Assembly (NCBI GenBank): GCA_031283825.1
Contig: JAITAZ010000646.1
Span: 1 to 5,472 of the forward strand
Origin: Planctomycetaceae bacterium
GTDB lineage: Bacteria; Planctomycetota; Planctomycetia; Pirellulales; Thermoguttaceae
DNA length: 5,472 nt
Reading direction: 5' to 3'
Shown here piece after piece: positions 1 through 5,455 of this stretch. How positions within the stretch are numbered: position 1 is the first letter of the stretch; each line of letters begins with the position of its first letter. Made by a program: the position numbers and the translations under genes. Below the pieces are notes generated by a model, which saw nothing but the letters and a program-made list of their open reading frames with translations, was not told where the DNA came from and ran no database searches.

Positions 1-63
1 GGAAACAACCAATTCGCCAAACGCCGAGACGCAGCTCTATTATTAGAAACTTTGTCGAAATAA
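1..63 (+). CDS. possible C-terminal end of a gene entering from the left (partial)
   Basis: Frame 1 is open from the window edge for 20 codons and ends at a TAA at 61-63. The reading ends in QFAKRRDAALLLETLSK, a plausible charged, amphipathic protein tail. These first 60 bases are richer in G+C than the AT-rich DNA that follows, which fits coding sequence ending here. Frame 3 is also open across this stretch, to about 143, but runs into the inverted repeat. The product cannot be identified from 20 residues. If real, this gene converges on the minus-strand genes, with the large inverted repeat at 110-302 lying between the two 3' ends. Confidence is low because a 20-codon open frame can arise by chance. 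Confidence 0.3.
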   Translation, partial: GNNQFAKRRDAALLLETLSK

Positions 64-109
64 AATTATGGGAATTGATGTTTTTTTGTAATCGGGAATC
101 TCTAATAAT

Positions 110-302
110 TCATGTTACGCACTTGTTGCCCCCGATCAGGTAGGCGACCGCCGACTCAGGTAGGCGACCTTTCGCCGAAAGGTCGCGTCGGCGTTAGCCG
201 ACGGTAAAGTTGAAATGATTTTAATTATTGTCGAATCCATTTTATCGTTGCTTTCGGCGAAAGGTCGCCTACCTGATCTGGGGCAACAAGTGCGTAACAT
301 GA
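110..302. repeat. 193 bp inverted repeat with nested palindromes and an internal 20 bp duplication
   Basis: Bases 110-149 and 263-302 are reverse complements with one mismatch in 40. A second pairing, 156-181 with 251-276, is perfect over 26 bases. The two registers exist because TCAGGTAGGCGACC occurs twice in the left arm (136-149 and 156-169, offset 20) and once in the right. Allowing a 20-nt bulge, the arms total 52 bp around a ~70 bp loop. Inside lie a 23 bp palindrome (164-186, 11 bp arms, one central base) and a hairpin GTCGGC-GTTA-GCCGAC (187-202). The octamer TAATAATT sits at 103-110 and again at 308-315. It lies directly beside the left end but 5 bases beyond the right end (overlapping the arm by one base on the left), so it may be a degraded target duplication or chance. 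No coding sequence is inside. It could be a MITE-like element, a REP-type palindrome, or a bidirectional terminator between convergent genes. The structure is certain; the role is inference. Confidence 0.8.
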
Positions 303-339
303 GTTCATAATAATTTTCGTAACATATCACTTGAATAAT

Positions 340-474
340 TTATTTTTTTGGTAGATTTTTTAATATTTTTGTTTTTGTGTATTCTTTTAATGTGTTTACG
401 AGTATTTTTATGGGGTTTAGATTTCTTTGTTTTAATGTTTGGAAGATGCTCATTAGGATTGCTTGAGTTTCCAT
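340..474 (-). pseudogene. C-terminal remnant of a transposase, probably IS66 type
   Basis: The minus strand encodes 44 residues from an ATG at 472-474 to TAA at 340-342. They begin METQAILMSIFQTLKQRN, continue with LNPIKILVNTLKEY, and end in LPKK. From memory of the family, this resembles the extreme C-terminus of IS66-type transposases (a pattern like LMSxFxTLKxRGxNPxxxxxxALxxYLxTGxLPPLP). Full-length members run to roughly 500 residues and carry a DDE catalytic domain, which is absent here. Upstream of the ATG the frame stays open into the 9 bp repeats (RDx-type reading) but does not resemble the transposase, and it meets a stop shortly beyond, so the break lies near 474. No intact inverted terminal repeats are recognisable. 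This is best read as debris of an old insertion, not an expressed gene. The family name rests on a short match without a search. Confidence 0.6.
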
Positions 475-485
475 TCCTTTTTTGC

Positions 486-521
486 TTCTGTCCCTCTTGT
501 CCCTTATATCCCTATCGTCCC
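486..521. repeat. four 9 bp tandem units, consensus TNNNNTCCC
   Basis: Four adjacent 9 bp units read TTCTGTCCC, TCTTGTCCC, TTATATCCC and TATCGTCCC on the plus strand (GGGAC/T-NNNN on the minus strand). The TCCC and the leading T are invariant; the other positions drift. The array sits between the 3' end of the unknown gene (stop at 559-561) and the transposase remnant (ATG at 474). The period is a multiple of three, so the minus-strand frame stays open as Arg-Asp-x repeats, but there is no sign that it is a protein. A TCGGCGAC octamer follows at 531-538. Confidence 0.75.
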
Positions 522-558
522 GTAAAAAAATCGGCGACTGATTAGTTACAAAATTTTT

Positions 559-1884
559 TTATTTTCTCCAATATCGCGTGATAAAGTTGAATATGTAACT
601 TAATAAACTTTGTTCTTGTAATTCTTTTTCGTCTGGTGGAATTGCTGTAATGTTTTTCAAGATAGCAAACGCCCAATCTTTTTCGGATTCTTTATCGAAA
701 GAAAGAGTCAACAAGCAGATTTGTTTATGAGAATTTGCTTGAGCGACAACTGAATAATACGGTTTATTTTTGAATAACTTTTCTGCTTTTCCGATATAAG
801 CGGCTTTACATTTTAAACCTTGCAAATTTAATATAATTGGTTTTTCCACGGCGCCGTCAAATAGTGGAGGAAAAAATTTAGATTCTGTTTTTTTACCTTT
901 AAACGCCGATAATCGTAGTTCGTGCCAACCTTCTACTAGACCGCGACCGTCGTACCAAACATGGTCGCCTTGCTTTTGACGTTCGGCAAGATAATTACCG
1001 GAAATTGTAATAATTAAGTTGCCAATATAATAACGAACCTGTTCTTTACGATAACCGATTGATTCAACAAACGAATAGTCCGGCGTCGAATCAACAATTG
1101 GATTTTCATTTACGCCGTGTAACTTACAAAGTTCAGAGTATTCCCGTTTTGGAAAAGGCAACGAAGAATCGCAGGCTGCCGCTTTTTCGAGGAGTGAAAT
1201 AATTTTTCCGTTAATAATTGCATCGAAATTAGAACGACTACTCGGCATGAAACAACACTTCGCCCACAAAATTACAAGAGCGTTATTACGATAAAACCGC
1301 GCGTCTTTTTCGAGTTCGTTCCAGACAAAAAATTCTTTAGCAAATTCTTTAATGCTATCTTGCGATTGACAGTATTCGGACAATTTCGCAATTGGAAATC
1401 GTCCCATTGGAGTTATAACCGTTTCGGCGCGGTTAATTGGAAAAAAAGATTCATTCCAACATATAATAAGCGAACTATAATTTTCAGAATTTAATTGCGT
1501 TAAACTGGTGTTAATAAGTCCTCGTAACCAACCGTTAAAATGTTCCTGTAATTGTTCAAAATTACGATGAGTGAAATAATTAGTTTCATCGTCAATATTG
1601 AAAGACAAGTTATATGCCTGCGCGAATTTTTCAAGAAAATCAACGATATAGGCATGAAAACCTGGTCCGGCAAGATTAGTTTGACATACGCAGATGATTT
1701 GATTCAGACTCCGACTAAAAACTAACTCGAACTTGCCGTAGCAACAAAATTCAAAATATAGAATATGGCTTTTTTCTTTAGCGATTTCATCTATAAGATA
1801 TTTTTCGCCCGCCATATATTTAACGGCGCTAATCTCGTTATCTATATTTTTTGACTGTGCAGAAAATGTAATATCGATACTCAT
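559..1884 (-). CDS. hypothetical protein of 441 residues downstream of cheD
   Basis: I do not recognise this family with certainty. The ATG at 1882-1884 gives 441 residues beginning MSIDITFSAQ. An in-frame TTG 21 bases upstream (1903-1905) would add 7 residues. Neither start has a clear Shine-Dalgarno sequence, so the ATG is preferred. There is no signal peptide and no convincing membrane segment, so a soluble cytoplasmic protein is expected. Visible segments are a Gly/Pro-rich motif AGPGFHAYIVDFLEKF at about 72-87, an acidic stretch DDETNYF near 98-104, paired cysteines (CC at 47-48 and 210-211), and an aromatic, charged motif WYDGRGLVEGWHEL at about 310-323. A hydrophobic/aromatic tail closes the protein. 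The gene lies on the same strand 102 bp after cheD with no obvious terminator between, so co-transcription is possible, but the gap does not demand it. No chemotaxis domain (CheW, HPT, receiver, MCP) is visible. Codons are AT-rich like the surroundings. Confidence 0.85.
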   Translation of the reverse strand: MSIDITFSAQSKNIDNEISAVKYMAGEKYLIDEIAKEKSHILYFEFCCYGKFELVFSRSLNQIICVCQTNLAGPGFHAYIVDFLEKFAQAYNLSFNIDDETNYFTHRNFEQLQEHFNGWLRGLINTSLTQLNSENYSSLIICWNESFFPINRAETVITPMGRFPIAKLSEYCQSQDSIKEFAKEFFVWNELEKDARFYRNNALVILWAKCCFMPSSRSNFDAIINGKIISLLEKAAACDSSLPFPKREYSELCKLHGVNENPIVDSTPDYSFVESIGYRKEQVRYYIGNLIITISGNYLAERQKQGDHVWYDGRGLVEGWHELRLSAFKGKKTESKFFPPLFDGAVEKPIILNLQGLKCKAAYIGKAEKLFKNKPYYSVVAQANSHKQICLLTLSFDKESEKDWAFAILKNITAIPPDEKELQEQSLLSYIFNFITRYWRK

Positions 1885-1986
1885 AATAAATTCGTAACCG
1901 TTCAAAGGTTTAAAACACGGATAAAAATGGACGTTGTTTTTTGAATAATGATAAACAGCTCAAAAGAAAACCGTCGCTATGATATT

Positions 1987-2493
1987 TTACAATTCCCAAT
2001 CTGGTCTGCCCGGACATGAGAGAACTATTCTGCCGGAATCGCGATATAACGTTACCGTTCTACTGTGAGAACCGCCGACGTCTTCGGCAACCGCGCCTAG
2101 TCCATATTGCCATAAAATCTTTTTCGCCGCTAACGCATTACGCTTGCCAATGTTAAATGTATTGTTCGGGTCAGCGACATTTGCGCCTCCAGCCATCTTT
2201 ATTATCAAATTCGACGGCTTCGATAACGAACCTGCGACTCGTTTCATCATTTCCATCAACGCCGGAATCCCCGTGTCCGCAAAATAACCCGGTAACTGCT
2301 TCGCTCGATCTGGAGATACCGACGAATCAGGAAGCGCAATATGATCCATCCCAACACAACGCGTCCCCCGATCCAAAACCATTAAAGCAATACACGAACC
2401 AAGCGCCATCGTGCGAATGATCCCGCCCTCCGTTTTCGTCGCGCCATAATCGCCCACGCCAAGCATTATCCGCTGTTGATTGATAAATTGCAT
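1987..2493 (-). CDS. cheD: CheD, chemoreceptor glutamine deamidase
   Basis: CheD converts specific glutamines on chemoreceptors to glutamates, and in systems such as Bacillus and Thermotoga it also binds CheC to tune CheC phosphatase activity. It acts in the cytoplasm at receptor arrays. The 168-residue product has the family hallmarks: LGVGDY near 11-16, LGSC with catalytic Cys34, GMDHIALP with His51, KMAGGANV near 99-106, NIGKRNALAAKKIL near 114-127, and EDVGGSHSRTV near 137-147. The spacing Thr28-Cys34-His51 matches the T. maritima residues Thr21, Cys27 and His44 as I recall them. Met1 (2491-2493) is listed as the start, but Met10 (2464-2466, MLGVGDYG) would give 159 residues, nearer the T. 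maritima length. Neither start has a clear Shine-Dalgarno sequence. The gene is 295 bp after cheB with its own candidate promoter at 2692-2720. No CheC is in the window. Confidence 0.95.
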   Translation of the reverse strand: MQFINQQRIMLGVGDYGATKTEGGIIRTMALGSCIALMVLDRGTRCVGMDHIALPDSSVSPDRAKQLPGYFADTGIPALMEMMKRVAGSLSKPSNLIIKMAGGANVADPNNTFNIGKRNALAAKKILWQYGLGAVAEDVGGSHSRTVTLYRDSGRIVLSCPGRPDWEL

Positions 2494-2691
2494 CTTTAAT
2501 TTAAATCGATCAAAACAATTACATTCGTGATTAAAATTACACTCTTCCGAAATAATCCGCGTTTAATATTCCGCTAAAATATCATTGCTATTCAGTTGAA
2601 CTTATTACCGTTTGAAACTTGTTTTTTCAACCAGATAAAAAGGAACGTCAACTGAAAAAATTAAAAAAATTACTGCTTAATATCAAATGAA

Positions 2692-2720
2692 ATATTATCT
2701 TTTTTTTGAATACTCGTCAA
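2692..2720 (-). promoter_or_regulatory. candidate sigma70-type promoter for cheD
   Basis: On the minus strand TTGACG (2720 to 2715) is followed by a 17-base AT-rich spacer and TAATAT (2697 to 2692). This matches the -35 consensus at five of six positions and the -10 at four of six, with ideal spacing. It points toward cheD, whose start lies about 200 bases downstream, and is in the only long gap between che genes. It suggests cheD, and perhaps the following unknown gene, can be transcribed separately from cheB. In AT-rich DNA such matches occur by chance, and a sigma28-type flagellar promoter was not recognised. Confidence 0.35.
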
Positions 2721-2750
2721 AATTCGTCAATATTCATCAAAATTTATCGA
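2711..2750. repeat. four 10 bp tandem repeats overlapping the cheD promoter
   Basis: The plus strand reads TACTCGTCAA, AATTCGTCAA, TATTCATCAA and AATTTATCGA, four degenerate 10 bp units. On the minus strand these give TTGACGAGTA, TTGACGAATT, TTGATGAATA and TCGATAAATT. Each therefore offers a -35-like TTGAYG box, decaying away from cheD. A 10 bp period places the boxes on nearly the same face of the helix. The unit nearest cheD supplies the -35 of the candidate promoter. It may be an array of binding sites for a regulator, or simple-sequence drift in AT-rich DNA. Confidence 0.55.
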
Positions 2751-2788
2751 AAAACAATTTCGCAAAAATCTCAACCGAAATAGTTACG

Positions 2789-3841
2789 TTATCTTACAAA
2801 ACCATGAAGCGTTTGCGCTATTTTCGGTAACGGCACTAACATTTCAGCTCCTCCGCGTTGATACGCTTCTTTCGGCATTCCGAAAACTACGCATGTTGCT
2901 TCGTCTTGTGCGATACATTTTGCTCCTGCGTCTCTCATTGCTTTCATTCCATTTGCGCCGTCTGCGCCCATTCCGGTCAACATTGCGCCTATTGCTTTAT
3001 TGCCTACGTTTTTTGCTACTGAATTCATCATTTGCTCAACTGACGGGCGATGTCCGCAACATAACGGCGCGTCGAAAACTCGAACTCCCCAACCCATTCC
3101 CATTCGAATTACTTCAAGTTGTTTTCCGCCTTGTGCAATTAAAACTCTGCCGTCGTAAATTAAATCTCCATCTTCTGCCTCCTTGACAATAATACTTGCA
3201 AGATTATTCAACCTATCCGCGAACATTTTTGTAAATCCCGCCGGCATGTGTTGAACGACAACAGTTCCGATAAAATTTTTAGGGAATCCGCAGATTACTT
3301 CCCGCAACGCTTCTGTTCCGCCGGTCGAAGCACCGATTGCACAAATTCGCGACGCCTGAACCTGTCCGGCAACTTTACTTCCAATCGGCGAACCGCCAAT
3401 CGCCGAATTAGGATTATACTGTTTGTGCTTCCAATGAGAAACATTAGCCGTCGATGCAATCTTAACTTTTGTACATAATTCATCAACCATCTGCTCAAGA
3501 TTACCGCTTTTCGGTTTCGCGACAAAGTCCACCGCGCCTGCTGCCATTGCTTCAAGCGTCGTTTTTTGACCGCGTTCCGTAAGCGAACTTACCATCACAA
3601 CCGGTATCGGATACTGCGGCATCAAACGACGCAAAAACTCGACCCCATTCATCTTGGGCATTTCAACGTCTAATGTCAAGACGTCTGGTTTTAGTCGAAC
3701 AATTTCATCTCTCGCCTGATACGGATCGCCAGCCGTTCCGCACACAACTATATTTGGATCCTTTGCAAGTCCTTCAGAAAGAATCTTACGGACAAGCAAG
3801 GAATCGTCTATTACCAAAACGCGAATTGTTCTCATTTGCAT
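2789..3841 (-). CDS. cheB: CheB, chemotaxis protein-glutamate methylesterase/response regulator
   Basis: CheB removes methyl groups from receptor glutamates and deamidates glutamines, activated when CheA phosphorylates its receiver domain. The 350-residue product has the full two-domain layout. The receiver (about 1-125) has the acidic pair Asp12-Asp13, phospho-acceptor Asp58 in TLDVEMP, Ser85-Ser86 and Lys109 in AKP. A linker of about 40 residues follows, rich in Asn, Ser and Gly. The catalytic domain (about 164-350) has Ser172 in IGASTGGTEA, His198 in VVQHMPAGFT and Asp294 in LTGMGADGA, the complete Ser-His-Asp triad. Length is normal for CheB. The first ATG (3839-3841) is chosen because a GAGAGGGA Shine-Dalgarno sequence ends 7 bases upstream; the second ATG two codons on is less well spaced. 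It lies 110 bp after cheR, with a hairpin between. No residue is missing, so it should be active. Confidence 0.97.
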   Translation of the reverse strand: MQMRTIRVLVIDDSLLVRKILSEGLAKDPNIVVCGTAGDPYQARDEIVRLKPDVLTLDVEMPKMNGVEFLRRLMPQYPIPVVMVSSLTERGQKTTLEAMAAGAVDFVAKPKSGNLEQMVDELCTKVKIASTANVSHWKHKQYNPNSAIGGSPIGSKVAGQVQASRICAIGASTGGTEALREVICGFPKNFIGTVVVQHMPAGFTKMFADRLNNLASIIVKEAEDGDLIYDGRVLIAQGGKQLEVIRMGMGWGVRVFDAPLCCGHRPSVEQMMNSVAKNVGNKAIGAMLTGMGADGANGMKAMRDAGAKCIAQDEATCVVFGMPKEAYQRGGAEMLVPLPKIAQTLHGFVR

Positions 3842-3848
3842 TGAATTA

Positions 3849-3856
3849 TCCCTCTC
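3849..3856 (-). promoter_or_regulatory. ribosome binding site of cheB
   Basis: The minus strand reads GAGAGGGA followed by 7 bases and the ATG at 3839-3841. It is the only good Shine-Dalgarno sequence among the starts in this window and decides the first of the two near-adjacent ATGs. Confidence 0.6.
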
Positions 3857-3873
3857 AAAAAAATATTAACATG

Positions 3874-3900
3874 AAAAAATTTACTCGCCGATTTTCGGCG
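3874..3900 (-). terminator. hairpin with T-tract between cheR and cheB, possible weak terminator
   Basis: On the minus strand CGCCGA-AAA-TCGGCG (3900 to 3886) forms a 6 bp GC-rich stem with a 3-base loop. After five bases comes ATTTTTT (3880 to 3874). It lies 51 bases past the cheR stop and just upstream of the cheB ribosome site. The gap before the T-tract and the short stem make it a partial terminator or processing site that would lower cheB expression relative to cheR, rather than a firm stop. Confidence 0.4.
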
Positions 3901-3951
3901 GGTTATCGCACGTTGTCCTTTTGGGGCGTAGCGATTATTGAACAGTTACAT

Positions 3952-4803
3952 TTATTCTTCTTTTCTATAAACGGCTGGTTTGATGTATTTCCAAGGGGTT
4001 TGATCTCTTGCTAAAGTTTCGGAATGACCGATTAGTAAATATCCGCCGTTTACGGTGTGTTTATACATTCGATTTACGAGTGCGTGTTTTGTTGGTGCGT
4101 CGAAGTAAATCATGACATTGCGGCACCAGATACAATCAAATGGTTTTTTGAATGGCAGCGTTTCGTTCATCAAGTTGAATTTTCGTAGTGTAACTTCTTT
4201 TTTTACTTTCTCGGCTATTTCGTAGCCGTCGTTATTTTTTTTGAAATACTTATTTATTATTGGCGTTGGCACGCCTTGAAGTCTTGTTTGATCGTACACT
4301 CCGCGTAGTGCGGCGACAAGTGCTTTTTCTGACACGTCTGTTGCGAGTAGTCCGCAGTTCCAGTTTTTGTAATCCATGCCGAAATGCTCAAGGAGTGTAA
4401 TAATAATCGTGTAAGGTTCTTCTCCGCTTGACGCCGCAGCGCACCAAATGCGAAGATCATTATTTCGATTTGCTTTATGTTCGTTGACCATCCAAGGCAA
4501 GACATCGCTTTTGAAAAAATCGAAATGTTCAATTTCTCGAAAAAAGAACGTGTGATTTGTCGTAATTTGATTTGCCAATTCAGTTATTGCGGCTTTGGAT
4601 TTGTCGGCTACGAGATGATCGTAATATTCTTTAAACGAATTGAATTTGTGTTGTTTCAATATTTTTTGCAAGCGACCGACGACCAATCCTTTCTTTTGTT
4701 CTGTCAATGCGATGCCAAAATGTTGATAAACAAGATCGCGAATCGAATGAAATTCCGCATCCGAAATATGCATCATATCCGACGACGCTGGAGAGTTATC
4801 CAT
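3952..4803 (-). CDS. cheR: CheR, chemotaxis protein-glutamate O-methyltransferase
   Basis: CheR transfers methyl groups from S-adenosylmethionine to glutamates on chemoreceptors, opposing CheB. The 283-residue product is of normal length. The N-terminal helical domain (about 10-75) is followed by the Rossmann methyltransferase domain. Motifs are NHTFFFRE (83-90), matching the T-x-FFR signature; IWCAAASSGEEPYTI (119-133), the SAM-binding loop; LLATDVS (152-158), with the acidic residue expected to contact the SAM ribose; CRNVMIYF (227-234); and GHSE (259-262). Compared with E. coli CheR as I remember it, the region between KYF (185-187) and FDCIWCRN is about 4 residues shorter. This is the beta-subdomain that binds the receptor pentapeptide, so this CheR may be pentapeptide-independent (inference). 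No TPR or other C-terminal extension is present. The ATG at 4801-4803 has no Shine-Dalgarno sequence; Met10 or Met11 are possible alternatives. Confidence 0.96.
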   Translation of the reverse strand: MDNSPASSDMMHISDAEFHSIRDLVYQHFGIALTEQKKGLVVGRLQKILKQHKFNSFKEYYDHLVADKSKAAITELANQITTNHTFFFREIEHFDFFKSDVLPWMVNEHKANRNNDLRIWCAAASSGEEPYTIIITLLEHFGMDYKNWNCGLLATDVSEKALVAALRGVYDQTRLQGVPTPIINKYFKKNNDGYEIAEKVKKEVTLRKFNLMNETLPFKKPFDCIWCRNVMIYFDAPTKHALVNRMYKHTVNGGYLLIGHSETLARDQTPWKYIKPAVYRKEE

Positions 4804-4862
4804 AATTATTTTTTTTGTTATAAGGATTAAAATAAAATTAAATCGTTACTGCTTTTATACGG

Positions 4863-4959
4863 CTCGTGCTATGAGTTTCGGCGACACAAAAACATAAAAG
4901 CCGACTTTTCAACTGACAAGTCGGCGACTTTAACCGAAAATTCAAGTATGAATAGTTTA
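4863..4959. repeat. 97 bp palindromic repeat, copy 1 (upstream of cheR)
   Basis: This aligns almost without gaps to 5284-5380. Shared blocks include CTCGT, TTTCGGCGA, TAAAAGCCG and CTTTAACCGAAAATT; the central loop differs. TTTCGG (4876-4881) can pair with CCGAAA (4934-4939), enclosing a perfect 8 bp stem GCCGACTT (4900-4907) with AAGTCGGC (4918-4925). It ends 60 bases upstream of the cheR start. No open frame or transposase is inside, so it is non-coding repeat DNA, possibly multicopy in the genome. Confidence 0.7.
4888..4925 (-). terminator. rho-independent terminator-like hairpin upstream of cheR
   Basis: On the minus strand an 8 bp stem, GCCGACTT with AAGTCGGC, has a 10-base loop and is followed directly by TTTTATGTTTTT. 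The T-rich side exists only in the minus direction, so it would stop transcription coming from the tRNA-Cys side before cheR, or act as a leader attenuator if the cheR promoter lies further right. It is the strongest terminator candidate in the window and forms the core of repeat copy 1. Confidence 0.55.
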
Positions 4960-5283
4960 TAAAGCTCTAATTTTTCTTGAACACAGTTAGAAATTATTGT
5001 AACAAAAAATCACGTTGAGACAATTGAGTCATTGTACTCTTGAATCGCGTATTTTGAAAGGTGCGAATTCGGAGAGACGCAAAACCTGAAAGAATCGTAA
5101 TCGTCGAGATAATAACGTTACAAAAAACATTTTTTCGCCGGAATTGCGGCTAATCTTCTTTCCGTCGATTGTTGCGCTGCGTCGATTATTACGCCGCTAA
5201 TTATTCCAAAGACGCTTTAGAGTCCGCCGACTCAATTTTGCGATTTGAATAAATCAAAATTTTTGAACCGCAAAAGTATGCAA

Positions 5284-5380
5284 CTCGTATTATAAATTTC
5301 GGCGATAAAAAAAACGTAAAAGCCGGCTTTCTGATGAGCAAGCATTCGCTTTAACCGAAAATTAAAGTGCGAGTTGTTTA
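5284..5380. repeat. 97 bp palindromic repeat, copy 2 (directly after tRNA-Cys)
   Basis: This is the partner of 4863-4959. It begins two bases past the tRNA 3' end in the direction of transcription. Its outer arms are better kept than in copy 1: CAACTCG (5281-5287, extending three bases beyond the aligned part) pairs with CGAGTTG (5370-5376), and AAATTTCGG roughly with CCGAAAATT. The inner hairpin is degraded, but AAAGCCGGCTTT (5319-5330) followed on the minus strand by ACG and eight Ts (5314 to 5307) remains. It probably supplies the tRNA-Cys terminator. Confidence 0.7.
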
Positions 5381-5382
5381 AG

Positions 5383-5455
5383 AGGCGTCGCCCGGACTCG
5401 AACCGGGATATAACGGATTTGCAATCCGCTGCCTTAGCCATTTGGCTACGACGCC
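5383..5455 (-). tRNA. tRNA-Cys (anticodon GCA)
   Basis: The 73-base minus-strand sequence folds as a complete cloverleaf. It has a 7 bp acceptor stem GGCGTCG/CGACGCC, a D arm with GCC/GGC, an anticodon stem GCGGA/TCCGT (one G-T pair) around TTGCAAA, a 5-base variable loop, and a T stem CCCGG/CCGGG with loop TTCGAGT. The anticodon GCA (5420-5422) reads UGC and UGU cysteine codons. The discriminator base is U73, the key identity element for cysteinyl-tRNA synthetase. The 3' CCA is not encoded, as the next bases are CTT, so it must be added by the CCA-adding enzyme. Only 17 bases lie upstream within the window, so the promoter is not visible. Confidence 0.97.

Larger units (their letters stand above)
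2494..2788. other. cheB-cheD intergenic region, no gene seen
   Basis: This 295 bp AT-rich gap has no convincing reading frame. It holds the 10 bp tandem repeats and the candidate cheD promoter described separately. It also holds a 9 bp inverted repeat, TTCAGTTGA (2591-2599) and TCAACTGAA (2648-2656), 48 bases apart, which would lie in the cheD 5' leader. Just after the cheB stop, a weak ATTTCG/CGAAAT stem with a 13-base loop (2757-2781) could form but lacks the strength of a terminator. If the promoter is right, the cheD leader is about 190 nt long. No known riboswitch class is recognised in it. Confidence 0.5.
4804..5382. other. 579 bp gene-free stretch between tRNA-Cys and cheR
   Basis: No supported gene is present. 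The stretch is bounded by two diverged copies of a 97 bp palindromic repeat (4863-4959 and 5284-5380). Between them, 4960-5283 holds only short structures: a GAGTC-CGCC-GACTC hairpin at 5220-5233, a GATTT-GAAT-AAATC stem near 5242-5255, and a repeated CGTCGATT near 5163 and 5180. The minus-strand open frame over 5232-5441 is a read-through of the tRNA. The leader immediately before cheR (4804-4862) is very AT-rich; a TATAAA at about 4852-4857 on the minus strand has no good -35 partner, so the cheR promoter is unresolved. Confidence 0.6.

Noticed and set aside
110..302. CRISPR array
   Set aside because: The repeated TCAGGTAGGCGACC units are inverted or closely duplicated, with no regular spacers and no cas genes.
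136..330. Minus-strand 64-residue frame across the inverted repeat
   Set aside because: It is made of palindrome sequence (arm and loop) and shows no protein-like features.
348..545. Hydrophobic 65-residue plus-strand reading frame from a TTG
   Set aside because: Its hydrophobicity comes from T-rich DNA that is the complement of the transposase remnant and the 9 bp repeats. It has a weak start and no ribosome site.
3673..4014. Plus-strand 113-residue frame over the start of cheB and end of cheR
   Set aside because: It lies opposite well-supported cheB and cheR coding sequence and has no family resemblance.
5331..5360. CTGATGA followed by a GAAA in repeat copy 2, resembling a hammerhead ribozyme core
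   Set aside because: The stem between the two motifs does not close properly, no stem I can form next to CTGATGA, and repeat copy 1 does not keep CTGATGA. Chance match is more likely.
5376..5400. Attachment site of an integrated element at the tRNA-Cys 3' end
   Set aside because: No integrase is in the window and no second copy of the tRNA 3' end is seen; the adjoining repeat is explained better as a terminator-like palindrome.
5232..5441. Minus-strand 69-residue frame starting inside the tRNA
   Set aside because: Its first 20 residues are a translation of tRNA-Cys and the rest is repeat copy 2.
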